A stretch of DNA of 64,000 bases from Synechococcales cyanobacterium C42_A2020_086 (GCA_015272325.1 JACYLU010000021.1:1-64000); one strand, 5' to 3'; shown: positions 15,784 through 26,538, counted from the stretch's first letter. Numbers and translations: made by a program. The notes: generated by a model from the letters alone, not told the origin.

Positions 15784-18700
15784 CAATGCTCTCTATACCG
15801 CTGCTAAACATTTGATGAATTTCAATGAATGATTGGTCATCAAGCGAGGCTGAAGCAGACTCAGTATCCTGAAAGGTAAATTCTAACCTCCCGGTCAGCT
15901 TCAAATCTTTATTCTGAGAGCGGGGAGGCAACTCTGGACAGTTCTGCACTGGAAGCTGAAGAGTGCGTCGTTCACTAGCTAAGACTTCCTCCTGCAAAGG
16001 AACTCCCTGCTTTAGGGATGGTATTTCATTGATGAATAGTTTAAGCTGGCTTAGGCGTAGCGAATTGGGATTGTTAATCTCAACTGTCAACTGACCCGAT
16101 TCACGCGGCTTGCCCTGCCCAGAAACTTTAACAAGAACAGGAGCACGTTGGACAACAAGTTTCAGTACAGAAAAACCAACAACGACCTCCTCTGGATACA
16201 ACCCTCCATGACAGCCAATCACACTCTTGTCGTCTGCATAGCTAAAAGAGCTAAAGCTTTGGGAACCTCGGATGACTGTAATATCGTGGGGTAGCCCATA
16301 GCGCTGCTGATCTAAAACAGCAAAGCGGGGATCATCAGCACGCCCAACGGCCATCCGCCCCTGAGGTCGAAGTGTTTCAGGACAGTGGGCCAGTTTTGTT
16401 GAGGTGCCCATCAGTTGTCCATGATCGCTAGCAATCACGACGTACAGATCATCTGGCTTAGGATGAATTTTGACAAATCTCAGAATGTCACCTGCAATGT
16501 CTCTCAGCATTCGGGGACGCTTAATCTCATATAGCTCCTGCCAATCCACTTCGTTGTGATATAAGCTATCAAAGCGATCGGTATCCCAGCAGTAAACTCC
16601 GTAGCTTTCCTGCTGGAGGTCTTTTTGCAGACGCTGTTGCCTAACGTCGTGATCCGTGTAGCGCTTCGCATTTGACCACTGGTCGAACCCTCGACTTGCC
16701 TCAGCAATCCAAGCAGGATGTTCTGGTAAGCACTGACTGTAAAGACTCCACTTTGCATATTCTGTTTTCGTGGGCAAAATGCTAAAGCGCGGGCGCAGCT
16801 CTTGGTAAAGTCGAAGCTGCTTCTCATCCATCAGAAGGCTTAGAAGCGCTTGATGATCGAGCCAACCTAACCCATCAATCACAACCCACAGAACGGGATT
16901 TGTTTGACTGATCTGCTGAACCTCATGGGCAACGCTGTAATTTAGGAACGACTGCTCAATTTTATCGACCTTCATTTGAGGATAGTGATTGAGAATCCAG
17001 TCCACGAAGCTAGCAGCTAGGCGATCGCTCTTTTGCCGCTCTATCGGAGTGCGATCCACCGTCGTTTCCCAATAGCGCAGCGGCAGATAGGCTTGAGTTG
17101 CCCAGGCTAATGCTTCCTCTGGAGAAGCGTTTGGACTGAGAGGAGAAGGTTCCGGCGGGCACTGCCGCTGTGTCAACGCCTGACGCTGATCGTAGGTCAG
17201 ATATTGACGCAACTTATCTATTCGTTCCTTGGTCACATACGCGGGCTGCTGACTTAATACACGATAGGCTATTTGAGCAATGCAGTTCTGTCCTGGCAAA
17301 TCGTTCCAGGATAAGGTATCAAGTACGCTTACTTCGGTTCGGTAGAGCTGATGTTCCCAATATTGCTCAAACTCTGAGGCCAGCGCCGTGGGAAGGCTTG
17401 CGGGATACACCCCCAGTTCCTGAAATTTAGGCTCAGCAATCCCAAGCCACCGGCGAAGCAAGTCTTGCTTTTGATCAACGGCATAGTAGCGGCCTAATTC
17501 GTGCTGGCGGCGCTGCGCCTGCCAAGCTCGCTCCAAGGGTCGCAGTTCTTCTGGAACTTCAATTGCCAGCCATTGTGCTAGGTTAAGCACCGATGGCTCT
17601 GAGATCCAGACTTGCGGGTCGCTGTCTGTTAATTCTGCTAGGCAGCGAGCAATGGGCTGATCTGGGTAGCTTTCTAAGCGTATTGCAAGGGGCAGGCATT
17701 GTTGGTCTGTCCAGCTTTCCGGCACTGCTATGGGGGACAACAATGCGGCTAGTTTCTCTTTCGGAGGTTGTTTGATTTCGGCAATCTTGTGGTGCTGCTG
17801 CCAGCTTTGCAACCACACCTCTGTCCAGTTGCAAAGTATGTTGCCTCTCACCCAATAGGCCTGATTGCCTTGGGGCAGGTATCGTATCCAATCAACTTCT
17901 GTGTCAATCTGGACGTAACCGGCTGGGACTGGATAAGCTTTTGAGGGATCGAGAACAATAGGTTGTTCAGGATTTGGGCTAGGGTAGTATTGCGACGAAG
18001 CTGGTTGCTCAAAGACCGCAAGGTGGGGGTGATTTGAGAAATCTGCTGCCCCTTCTTGGATATTGCTCTCATCACTTTCAATAGTTGTGGATGGCTCAAC
18101 TGGGATGATCTCAGTATTTGGGGGCGCGGTTATGAAAGTTGTTTCTGCAGGAACTTGGGAATTAGGAATTTTTGATGTAGAAGTTTCTGAAGCAGGGGTT
18201 TCTAGAGGATGAAGGGTTACTTGACTGGAATCTTCCGATGCAAGCGGCTGTTGGGCGGGACGGCTGTCTACAGGCTTTTGCCGCAGGGTTAGCAACGCAT
18301 TGAGGGCAGTCATTAGTTCATCTGCCGACTGAAATCGGTGACTGCGCAAAGGGGCGATCGCCCGCTGCATCAGCGCCACTAGCTCATCGCTCAGATCAGC
18401 ACAGCCCTCAAAGCTTCGAGGATCTAGACAAGGCTGGCCGAGGACAGCATAGGCAGCATTAAACGGGTAATGGCCCGTAATGCACTCGTAGGCCGTTACT
18501 CCGAGAGCATACAGATCTCGATCAATGCGTTCACTTTCAGATGGCTCAACAGAGGGTCTAAAGTCGGGCGGTAAATAGCGACGAGTGCCCGCTGTGATGC
18601 CTGCATCACTGGCCGCGCTAACTGCAATATTGAAGTCAATAATCTTGACACCCTGAGGGGTTAGCAATAAGTTAGAGGGCTTGATGTCTTGATGATAAAT

Positions 18701-20530
18701 GCCATGAGCATGAAGATACGCTAATCCGTCAGCAGTTTGCCGCCAAACCTGTATCGCCTCCTCCAAGGTCAACCCGGAGGTAGCCAATTGCTCTTGCAGA
18801 TCTCGTCCCTCAACGTATTCCAGAATTAGAAACGGCGTGTGATCGTACTCATGCAGTTGTCCGGCCCATCGAACCGTTACAACATGGGGATGGGGATGGT
18901 TCAGAATTTTGTACAAGATCTTAAATTCTTGCTGCACCCGCTCCAAGGTGGAATAGCGATCGCGGATGACAATCTTTAGAACCTGAAAGTCTTCACTAAA
19001 GGAATCCAGCACTTTATAGGCTACCGCGAAGCTACCTGGTTTTCCGAGCCGCTCGATGACTTGATATTGATTATCCAGGATCGTTTCGGGTGGAAGATTG
19101 GTCAAGTCTGGAACGACCCTACACAGAGGAGTCAATTGGTCGAGCGCCTCTTGGGCACTTGCAAAGCGATCGCGCCGATCAAACGCACACAATTTCTGGA
19201 GCCATTCATCAAAGCCCTTCGGCAAGTCTGGATGGGCTTGAGAAGGGGCGATTGGAAACACCCCCCCGCGATTCAGCAGATCCTCTACGGACTGAAAAGC
19301 TGGCTGGCCTAGCAGCATCTCATAAAATACCTGACCGGCTGAATACAAATCCGACTGTTGACATGCCGCCGCCGGATTGCGCTGGCAGTCAAAATCTTGA
19401 TAGAGACTTGAAGCGTCCAAATCCTCAACAATCGCATCGGCAATGGTTGCGGTGCGATTTTCAAGCCGGGCATAGTCAAAATCCGTTAACTTGGCCTGTT
19501 TATCAGGAGTTACTAAGATAGCGTCGGGAGTAATGTTGCGGTGAATCACCCCGTGCTGGTGGGCATGTTCGAGGGCCCGGAGCACATCGCCAATCAGATT
19601 CATTTTTTGCTCTAGGGTCAGGGAGCGGTAGCGAATTAGCTGCCGCAAAGACTGTCCCTTGATATCTTCGATGACTAATACAATGCTATCTGCATCGTCG
19701 CTCTCAAAACTGTCTTTCACTTCTAGAATGTTGTCATGCTTCGGCAGTTCATCAACCGCCTGAAAAGCAGTATTGATTAAACGGTAAGCATCTGATCTTT
19801 CTGCTGGATCAAGCCAAGGATCGACTGCATAGACACGGAGTCTGGCAGTGCGATTACTGAGTCCAATCGTGACCCTTCTGGCGAGATATTCAACATAGCG
19901 ATTCTCTTTCTCGCCTAGTTTTTCAATGACTTCCCATGTTCCAAAGCGTTGGGGACGGCTTCGGGGCTGAGAGCGTCCTCGGATTGCGCGATCGATTGTG
20001 CTTAGATGGGGCGTAATTTTAGTTTCAAACTGTTTAGCATTAATGCCCTGCCAATTCCTAAAGTATTTTAGGCATTCTTCTCCTAGGCTAATAATATCTC
20101 TGCTTTCGGTTTGGTCGCGGCTAACATCAATAATTTCTACATTTTCGGTCGTCAATAAAACGCAAGCCTGCACCCAGATGCGCTGGAGTTCTTTTCTCTT
20201 AGGTGGATTGGCATCAGCAATCAATCCTTTCAGGACTCTGGCATGTTGCCGATATTTTTTGAGGGGCGAGGGATAGGGCTGGCGATGATCGAGGGGATAC
20301 CATTCTGCATAGTCAACTTCAACGCGCCCGTAGACCCCTTTCACATCGATGACATACACCGCATGGGGGGCGACTAAGATAATATCTACCTCGTATAGCT
20401 GACCGTTCTGAGGAATTTCTAAGTTGGTATAGAGGCAATAGTCATCTGATAAATGACCACTCAGATATTGAATGGCGGAACGCTCAGATTCAGTTTCGGG
20501 GTCTCCAAATTTAATAATTTTGGCAGGCAT
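15770..20530 (-). CDS. pglZ: PglW-PglZ fusion: NERD, pseudokinase, Ser/Thr kinase, PglZ
   Basis: 1586 residues with four modules. (1) NERD nuclease-like domain, about 15-130, keeping D49 and D62-V-K64. (2) Kinase-like domain about 195-470, with HRN (330-332) instead of HRD, DFD instead of DFG and no clear ATP-anchoring Lys: a likely pseudokinase. (3) Second kinase about 488-770, with Lys 519, HQDIKPSN (613-620) and DFN (632-634): probably active. (4) A linker, then a PglZ alkaline-phosphatase-fold domain about 1195-1480 with WVVIDGLGW and VVIASDHGQ metal-binding motifs. NERD-kinase is the architecture of PglW in type-2 BREX, normally a separate gene. Its ATG shares one base with the brxC stop (TAATG). 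Confidence 0.88.
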   Translation of the reverse strand: MPAKIIKFGDPETESERSAIQYLSGHLSDDYCLYTNLEIPQNGQLYEVDIILVAPHAVYVIDVKGVYGRVEVDYAEWYPLDHRQPYPSPLKKYRQHARVLKGLIADANPPKRKELQRIWVQACVLLTTENVEIIDVSRDQTESRDIISLGEECLKYFRNWQGINAKQFETKITPHLSTIDRAIRGRSQPRSRPQRFGTWEVIEKLGEKENRYVEYLARRVTIGLSNRTARLRVYAVDPWLDPAERSDAYRLINTAFQAVDELPKHDNILEVKDSFESDDADSIVLVIEDIKGQSLRQLIRYRSLTLEQKMNLIGDVLRALEHAHQHGVIHRNITPDAILVTPDKQAKLTDFDYARLENRTATIADAIVEDLDASSLYQDFDCQRNPAAACQQSDLYSAGQVFYEMLLGQPAFQSVEDLLNRGGVFPIAPSQAHPDLPKGFDEWLQKLCAFDRRDRFASAQEALDQLTPLCRVVPDLTNLPPETILDNQYQVIERLGKPGSFAVAYKVLDSFSEDFQVLKIVIRDRYSTLERVQQEFKILYKILNHPHPHVVTVRWAGQLHEYDHTPFLILEYVEGRDLQEQLATSGLTLEEAIQVWRQTADGLAYLHAHGIYHQDIKPSNLLLTPQGVKIIDFNIAVSAASDAGITAGTRRYLPPDFRPSVEPSESERIDRDLYALGVTAYECITGHYPFNAAYAVLGQPCLDPRSFEGCADLSDELVALMQRAIAPLRSHRFQSADELMTALNALLTLRQKPVDSRPAQQPLASEDSSQVTLHPLETPASETSTSKIPNSQVPAETTFITAPPNTEIIPVEPSTTIESDESNIQEGAADFSNHPHLAVFEQPASSQYYPSPNPEQPIVLDPSKAYPVPAGYVQIDTEVDWIRYLPQGNQAYWVRGNILCNWTEVWLQSWQQHHKIAEIKQPPKEKLAALLSPIAVPESWTDQQCLPLAIRLESYPDQPIARCLAELTDSDPQVWISEPSVLNLAQWLAIEVPEELRPLERAWQAQRRQHELGRYYAVDQKQDLLRRWLGIAEPKFQELGVYPASLPTALASEFEQYWEHQLYRTEVSVLDTLSWNDLPGQNCIAQIAYRVLSQQPAYVTKERIDKLRQYLTYDQRQALTQRQCPPEPSPLSPNASPEEALAWATQAYLPLRYWETTVDRTPIERQKSDRLAASFVDWILNHYPQMKVDKIEQSFLNYSVAHEVQQISQTNPVLWVVIDGLGWLDHQALLSLLMDEKQLRLYQELRPRFSILPTKTEYAKWSLYSQCLPEHPAWIAEASRGFDQWSNAKRYTDHDVRQQRLQKDLQQESYGVYCWDTDRFDSLYHNEVDWQELYEIKRPRMLRDIAGDILRFVKIHPKPDDLYVVIASDHGQLMGTSTKLAHCPETLRPQGRMAVGRADDPRFAVLDQQRYGLPHDITVIRGSQSFSSFSYADDKSVIGCHGGLYPEEVVVGFSVLKLVVQRAPVLVKVSGQGKPRESGQLTVEINNPNSLRLSQLKLFINEIPSLKQGVPLQEEVLASERRTLQLPVQNCPELPPRSQNKDLKLTGRLEFTFQDTESASASLDDQSFIEIHQMFSSGIESIDDFL

Positions 20531-23500
20531 TAGAAACGCTCCGTTGTCCCTTCGAGGTAGTCCGCAAGTCTTTGATAGATTCTGTGGCGCTGGTCGCGGG
20601 GGAGTTCTTGAAACAGGCTCAGAATCTTGCTGGCTCGATCTTGATTTTGAACAGCTTGGCAGGTTTCGAGGATGTGCCGCAAGGTTGTTTGCTGGTCGGC
20701 CGTCAAAAAGGCTTCATGCTGGCTGCGGTTGCGGCGGATCTCGGAGAGTAGCTCATTGGCGAGGGTTAAAGAGGGTTCGCCCGGCGGCAGTTGCTTAAGG
20801 TGCTCGGTTCTTGAAGACATCTCAGCTAGCCAATCGTTAGCAGCTTGCTGATGACGCTGTTGGATTGACTGCTGGGTTTGATCTAGCGTTTCGTAGCTGG
20901 CGACGTAGTGTTTTTCAACGAGCGGGGAAAGGTTGATTTGGGCGGCTTTCCATTTTTGCAGCCGTTCTAATTCGGCTTGGCAGTTTTCTAACGAGTCGTT
21001 CTGCTGAATGTCTAGAATTTGGTAGAGCGCAGTAAGTTGTTCGACATCCTGACGAAGACTATCGTAATGCTGCTTATATTCGGAGTCTTCGTACTGTGCA
21101 GCTTTGGCGAGTAGCTGCTTTTGGATGTCGCAGATGTCTTTTAGGGTAGAAGCCTGCTCTAACTGAGTTGGCCAATTCTGGAGTGTCTCAATGAACGACT
21201 GCCTAGCCGCTAGAATGCTTTGCTCTAGCTGATGAATTCGAGGCAGCAAGGGATTATCACTAGATAGCTTTTCGCGCTCCTGGGCTAGACGGGCGATCGC
21301 CTCCTCACACTCTGCAATAGAACTGACCTTTCGGTAGGCATCTTCTAGCTGGGCAACTTGTTCTACGGCTGCCCCTACTTCCCACAAGCGAGCCGCAAGC
21401 TGCTCATAGCGAGAAAAGTCAGATGAGTCTTTGAAGACAAACTCTAGCTTGGCGATCGCCTGACGCACTTGGTTTAAGGTAGTTCGATCGGTCAGAGTCT
21501 CAATTTTGTGGGCAATTGCTTCTAGCTTGGCAACCAACTCTGCACGTTTCGCCTGTAAACCCTGAACCAACTGCTGGATAACGTCTGCAAATTGCTCCGG
21601 AGAATGTAGCCTGCCTTGGTGATTCGTAAGCTCTGCTAAAGCCTGATCACATTGCAGAACTGTGTGGACATTCGACAGTTTAATTTGTTGAATTTCGCGC
21701 AGTGTTTGCTGATCTTCCGCTCGCTTTCGCCACTCAGCAAACTGACGCTCTAGAGACTGACCTGCGAGGTTCAGCCGTTCCTGTAGCTCAGCAAAGTCTG
21801 GGCGCTCTGCAATCAGGGCTTGGGCGTTTTGCACATAGCCTTTTAATTTACTGTACTCTTCAGCTTTTTTCAGTTCCCGATCGCACGCCTGGAATAGTTG
21901 CTCAAACTTTTGAGCGATCGCCCGTTTGCTCTCTGCCCTTAGTGTGTCTAGCTGCTGCTGATAGGGAGACGGATCGATTCGGTTAGTCGGAGGCAGGCTA
22001 AGCCGCATCAGGTCATCATAGGCCTGCATGGCATCGCCGAGGCTCTTGCGTTCTGTCGCAGACTGCTTGGCCTGCTGAGCCGTTTGAATGGCGGCCTTGA
22101 GCGCTTTTTCTTCATCCTCAACACTCTCGTCGTCTAAAATCTTTGCCTGAATGCGGTCGATGAGATTGCGAAGCTGCTGCTGACTCGTTTCCTCATCAAA
22201 GCGACTGAGTTCCTGAAGAATTTCCTGATTCAGTTGCAATGCTTCTGCCTTAGAAAGGGTCGGCAAAAAGCGACCTTCCCATTGGGCAATTCGGCGAATC
22301 AGGGACTCACGCTTTTCCTCAATTCCTGACAGAATCGTCTGATAATCCGGCATCTCCTGAACCGCAGGACACTGGGCCGCTATGTCTTGAATTTCAGATT
22401 GGATGCGACGATAGGCGCTCTGAGGAGAGCCAGGGGTTAGCGTGTCATAGAGTTGGCGAATTTGTTCGAGGCGCTGCTGAACCTGTTCTGTTTCTTGGAG
22501 TTCGCGGATGCGTTGCTCCACCTGCTGGAGGGCGGTGCGGAGGCTGTCGCAAAATCGGCTCGGCAGTTCGGAAATTTCGGCCAGGGCGTGAATGTAGCGT
22601 TCTACGTCGCTTTGATGCCGATAGGCTTCCTCCAGCGTCGAGAGAGTTTGAATCTGAGTCGTCGCAGCTTCGACTTGGACTTCTAGCCGAGTTCTCAGCC
22701 CTTGGATTGCGTTTTGCCACTCAGCAAGCTGGGATTCGGACGGATGAACCTGAGTCACGCCTGGAGATGAGGAATCCGGCGAGGGTGGCGCAATTTCTAG
22801 TGGGCCATAGAGCTTGGCCAGGGCCTCCAGCGGGGGGGGATTTTGTGTGGGGGGTTGCAACAGGGCGATCGCCCGTTGAGTTGGCGCAAACCATTGGTCA
22901 ATCGCGTTCATGCCCGCTTGGATTTGCTGCCGCTTTTGTGCCAGAACACGGCTCTTGGCTGGGTCCAAGCGTTGGGATTCCAGTTGTGCGGCTATCTGCT
23001 GGAGCAGCGTACTCGCCTCGTCATAATCCAGCGTGTCGGGAACGCTTAAATCAAACGGTCGGCGGCGCACCAGCTTGTTGCGACCTTTAATCACCCATTC
23101 CTGAATAAATTCCTTGGGTTTTTCCAGAATGTTGGTATGAACCCACTCGTGGATTGGGGCCGTTTTCACCGAAACCTGCTCATTTCTCCGTTTGGGGATG
23201 CCAAAACTGCCCGATAGCTCAACCTCAGCACAGTGGTGGGCCAACCACGCCGCAAACAGCATCGTAAACGTCAGTTCATTGTGGCCAAAGGGTGCGTCTC
23301 GCAATCGCTTCCAAATTTCGGCAATTTCGATGCTGATCTGCTCCCGATCGCCCAACTCGGCCATCTCAGAAATTCGATCCCATGCCTCACGAATGTTGGG
23401 ATTTGTCGGCACTTGAACCGTGTAGGGTGTGCCGGACTTAAGGAGACCCCAGCGGCGAACAAACACGGCATCGATCAGCGTCTCGTAGCCCTTGTTTGGA

Positions 23501-25923
23501 AATGGCTTTTTGAGGTCATGGGCCAGCAGTTGGCGGGATGCATAGCTGACGACGGTTGAACCTGTGGTGCTGTTGCTGCGGAGCTTGTCGTTGCTCTCAA
23601 CGGGTGGCACAAAGGAATAGAGGTGATCCAGCATGGCGCAGACCACCGTTTCTAGCTTATTTTGCTCGGCGAGCGGCACCTTATCCATCACCTGACAAAT
23701 GTAGGTGCAGCTTGAAAAAATTTCCTTGAGGGCGGTATCGATGTACTGGTCTAGCTGCTTTGTGAGTTCTGCAACGGCCGGGCCAAACTCTTGCTTTTCG
23801 GCAACACTCTTATTATTCAGCGCCTCTCGCATTTGCAGTTGCCGAGCCAGGTCTCGGGTTGCACGACCAGGAATGGCGAGAATGATGCGATCGCGAACGG
23901 TTTGGGGGGCCTTGTCTAGCTCAGCTTTGGCTTGGTTTCGCAGGGTTTCCAGATCGCGATCCGTTTCGCCTAAGAAGTAGGCAATGAGGCCGCGTGCTGA
24001 CAATCCTGCGATGATGCGATCGCTACTTAGGCTGCGCTGCAAGGTATCTACCGAAAACACATTACAGCTAAACTGCCACTCGTCTCGATTGAGGCTATGT
24101 TTATTGACAAACTGATTGGCATAGACCACTACATCGTCTCGATATTGCCCCAAGTTCTTCCGAGCGTGTGCAATCAGATCCCCGAAATCGGGGGGCGTGT
24201 TTTCAATTTCTTCCTCAATTTTGCGGCGCAGATCGTTAATGCTAAAGCCAGAGTAAAAGCGATAGGTTTGATTGCCCGGATTGTGGTAAATCACCTGATA
24301 GGTATTGACCAACTTTTTGAGCAATGCGCTGGTTTTTGGCACTGAGAAACCAGTCATCATCGCCAGCAGTTCTTCATGCGGTTCCCGCTCGCCCTTTTTC
24401 AGCTTTTGCTCGCTCAAATAGTAGAGGGCGATCGCCCTTAGCACGGTCACTTCGTCAGGGGTAGCAGATGCGGCGATCGCATCGTAGGCTTTTTTATAAT
24501 CTGCGTAGCTTTGCTTTTGGGAAAAGTTGCTGACGAAGGCATCCAGAAGCTGCACAGGACGCACGTAGTTCAGGTATCCTTCTGTTTCTACAGGGCTTGT
24601 TTCGATAAACTTGGCCACGTCCTCTTTGATGAACTGAATGGCGGTTCGCCCTTGGGTAAACTCCAGGTTGCACAGCAAATAGGCCGTCAGCGGATGCAGC
24701 GGATAGCAGCCCAACCCCAAGTGCTTATGGAAGTCGTCGTAGGGCCAGTTGCGATTGCTGTAGGCGGTGATGTACTTGTCATAGGCTCGGCGAGATTCGG
24801 ATAAAAGGTCTTTGCCCCACTGTTGCCGAAAATCCTGCCAGGTATTGGCATTAGACTGGTTCAGCAGATTGTCCATCACCAGTTCCAGGCTGGACTGGGG
24901 TTCATAGGTGCTGGTTGCCAGTTCGATGCGGGTCGTAAACCGTTCATATCGCTTCCGGTCGAACGCAGAAACGTCTCGGTCGATCGAGGGGCGCACCTGT
25001 GCCAAGCACAGCATTGCCAGCCGACCTTTGTGGTTAGCACAGGCATTGGTGAGATTTTGCAACACCCAGCCGCCAGCCGCATTGGGGTTTTGGAGCCACT
25101 TTCTTAGGTAGGCATTTAGCTCGTCGAACAGGATCAACAGACCCGAAAAGCGGCTATCAGGGCCGGTGCAGAGTTGGTCAATAGTATCTTTGAGGATGGC
25201 TTCGATATCGAGATTCTGCTGAAAGTCGAGCGGATCGCCATAAAACTCCTGGCTTAGCTCTCGAACTGTAGGAATTAGCTCGTATTGTCCTTCTTGGAGT
25301 AGCTCGATCAGGTCATCCAGCCCATAGGGTGGGTCTTGCTCTGCCAAAAATGCCTCAGCACGGCTGCGCTGCTCAGCAGAGAGGTTTTGCAGAAACCGGA
25401 GGGGACGCTCCGTAAAGCGTTGGGCCAGGGTGTCTTGAATGCCGTGTTCGGCGAGGGCGCTTTGCAAGCCTTGCAGCAGCAGCTTGCCCAGGTCGGCTGC
25501 GGTTTCGCCGCTGATGCAGACGACCAGATAGGGCTTGCTGCGCTCCTTAAAAGCCTTCAGCGTTTCGACAACGGCCTGCGATCGCCCCGACACGGCATAG
25601 CCCATCTGCGCCAAAATGCCAGCCACCTCCGGACTGTCAGCGGGCTGCTTGAAAAAGTTGGCCAGGGTCAGCGCAAAGTGAGACTTGCCCTTGCCAAAGT
25701 CTTGCACCATGAGGTGAATGTTGTCGTGATTGGCGCTATGAAAGCTGAGCCGAACGGCATCCACTACCCCCAAGGTAGAAGATTTGGGGCGATCGCCATC
25801 ATAGTTAAACACAAACCCCTGACACAGCCGCAGGTTTTTGTCGGGGTCTGCCATCATGTTGAGGTTGACAGCATCGGCCACTAAGCCGTTGTGGTTGATG
25901 GTAACAAGGTCTCGAATTTGCAT
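20530..25923 (-). CDS. brxC: BrxC/PglY-like P-loop ATPase with long coiled-coil C-terminus
   Basis: 1797 residues, larger than typical BrxC/PglY (about 1200). The Walker A is QDFGKGKS at 74-81: the first Gly/Ala of the P-loop is Gln, but GKS is intact. A Walker-B-like strand LLILFDELNAYL lies near 257-268. The middle (600-1000) holds the family-like helical region. From about 1050 to the end the protein is almost entirely heptad-like Gln/Glu/Leu-rich helix, suggesting a very long coiled coil. In BREX this protein is the large ATPase that works with PglZ. It is followed without gap by the pglZ fusion and preceded by a small unknown gene. Confidence 0.82.
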   Translation of the reverse strand: MQIRDLVTINHNGLVADAVNLNMMADPDKNLRLCQGFVFNYDGDRPKSSTLGVVDAVRLSFHSANHDNIHLMVQDFGKGKSHFALTLANFFKQPADSPEVAGILAQMGYAVSGRSQAVVETLKAFKERSKPYLVVCISGETAADLGKLLLQGLQSALAEHGIQDTLAQRFTERPLRFLQNLSAEQRSRAEAFLAEQDPPYGLDDLIELLQEGQYELIPTVRELSQEFYGDPLDFQQNLDIEAILKDTIDQLCTGPDSRFSGLLILFDELNAYLRKWLQNPNAAGGWVLQNLTNACANHKGRLAMLCLAQVRPSIDRDVSAFDRKRYERFTTRIELATSTYEPQSSLELVMDNLLNQSNANTWQDFRQQWGKDLLSESRRAYDKYITAYSNRNWPYDDFHKHLGLGCYPLHPLTAYLLCNLEFTQGRTAIQFIKEDVAKFIETSPVETEGYLNYVRPVQLLDAFVSNFSQKQSYADYKKAYDAIAASATPDEVTVLRAIALYYLSEQKLKKGEREPHEELLAMMTGFSVPKTSALLKKLVNTYQVIYHNPGNQTYRFYSGFSINDLRRKIEEEIENTPPDFGDLIAHARKNLGQYRDDVVVYANQFVNKHSLNRDEWQFSCNVFSVDTLQRSLSSDRIIAGLSARGLIAYFLGETDRDLETLRNQAKAELDKAPQTVRDRIILAIPGRATRDLARQLQMREALNNKSVAEKQEFGPAVAELTKQLDQYIDTALKEIFSSCTYICQVMDKVPLAEQNKLETVVCAMLDHLYSFVPPVESNDKLRSNSTTGSTVVSYASRQLLAHDLKKPFPNKGYETLIDAVFVRRWGLLKSGTPYTVQVPTNPNIREAWDRISEMAELGDREQISIEIAEIWKRLRDAPFGHNELTFTMLFAAWLAHHCAEVELSGSFGIPKRRNEQVSVKTAPIHEWVHTNILEKPKEFIQEWVIKGRNKLVRRRPFDLSVPDTLDYDEASTLLQQIAAQLESQRLDPAKSRVLAQKRQQIQAGMNAIDQWFAPTQRAIALLQPPTQNPPPLEALAKLYGPLEIAPPSPDSSSPGVTQVHPSESQLAEWQNAIQGLRTRLEVQVEAATTQIQTLSTLEEAYRHQSDVERYIHALAEISELPSRFCDSLRTALQQVEQRIRELQETEQVQQRLEQIRQLYDTLTPGSPQSAYRRIQSEIQDIAAQCPAVQEMPDYQTILSGIEEKRESLIRRIAQWEGRFLPTLSKAEALQLNQEILQELSRFDEETSQQQLRNLIDRIQAKILDDESVEDEEKALKAAIQTAQQAKQSATERKSLGDAMQAYDDLMRLSLPPTNRIDPSPYQQQLDTLRAESKRAIAQKFEQLFQACDRELKKAEEYSKLKGYVQNAQALIAERPDFAELQERLNLAGQSLERQFAEWRKRAEDQQTLREIQQIKLSNVHTVLQCDQALAELTNHQGRLHSPEQFADVIQQLVQGLQAKRAELVAKLEAIAHKIETLTDRTTLNQVRQAIAKLEFVFKDSSDFSRYEQLAARLWEVGAAVEQVAQLEDAYRKVSSIAECEEAIARLAQEREKLSSDNPLLPRIHQLEQSILAARQSFIETLQNWPTQLEQASTLKDICDIQKQLLAKAAQYEDSEYKQHYDSLRQDVEQLTALYQILDIQQNDSLENCQAELERLQKWKAAQINLSPLVEKHYVASYETLDQTQQSIQQRHQQAANDWLAEMSSRTEHLKQLPPGEPSLTLANELLSEIRRNRSQHEAFLTADQQTTLRHILETCQAVQNQDRASKILSLFQELPRDQRHRIYQRLADYLEGTTERF

Positions 25924-26022
25924 GGCGTGGACGAGTCTAGTGTGGGAGCAGGAGCAGTCGAAATGAGCGAGCCGAGCCGATGGATTGCCGGGAGGATTGG
26001 GAGTCGGAGGTGAAACTGGGCG

Positions 26023-26538
26023 CTAGGTTGGTGCAGTTGCAGCCGAAGACACGGGACTGGATGGGATGGGATAACGCTCGAAACAATGGAGCCGATCGCG
26101 CGGCCACTGGGCCGGAACAAGACTGCTAGGCAGCACGATCCACAGCCGCTTGGGCAACTGGCGCAAGTCGATCAGTTGTTGCCAAAACAAGGGCACATCG
26201 CTGCTGCTGACGGCTGCGAGATAGGTTATGAAGGTTTCAAAGCCTTCAAGCTGAATACAGCTTTGGGGAATGTTGGGACTAGCGCATAGATCCCGGAGCG
26301 CCTGAATCTCTCGATCGATGCGGCGATGCAAGAGCAGGTTGGGGCTAGTGGACTGGGCGGTGTGGCGTTCAAGCAATGCTTGGCAATAGTTGACTCGATG
26401 CGTACCGTAGCGAAATCGCAGTTGTTCGTAGCGCCAGTCGCCCTCCCGCAAGTCCCACTGAATGATATGGGGGCGATCGCTCGGAATGGTGACTGCGTGC
26501 AGGTTGGAAGCCATGCTCATCCTCGGTGCCTGATCCAT
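26023..26538 (-). CDS. Unknown small BREX-operon protein
   Basis: 171 residues; ATG at 26538 with GGAGC upstream, 13 bp after the DUF4007 stop and 100 bp before brxC. Features: REGDWRYEQLRFRYG, an Arg-rich helix (NLLLHRRIDREIQALRDLC), and an alternating strand-like LPKRLWIVLPSSLVP followed by FERYPIP. No family recognised. By size and place it could be a BrxB-like accessory, but I see no motif that proves it. Confidence 0.6.
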   Translation of the reverse strand: MDQAPRMSMASNLHAVTIPSDRPHIIQWDLREGDWRYEQLRFRYGTHRVNYCQALLERHTAQSTSPNLLLHRRIDREIQALRDLCASPNIPQSCIQLEGFETFITYLAAVSSSDVPLFWQQLIDLRQLPKRLWIVLPSSLVPAQWPRDRLHCFERYPIPSSPVSSAATAPT

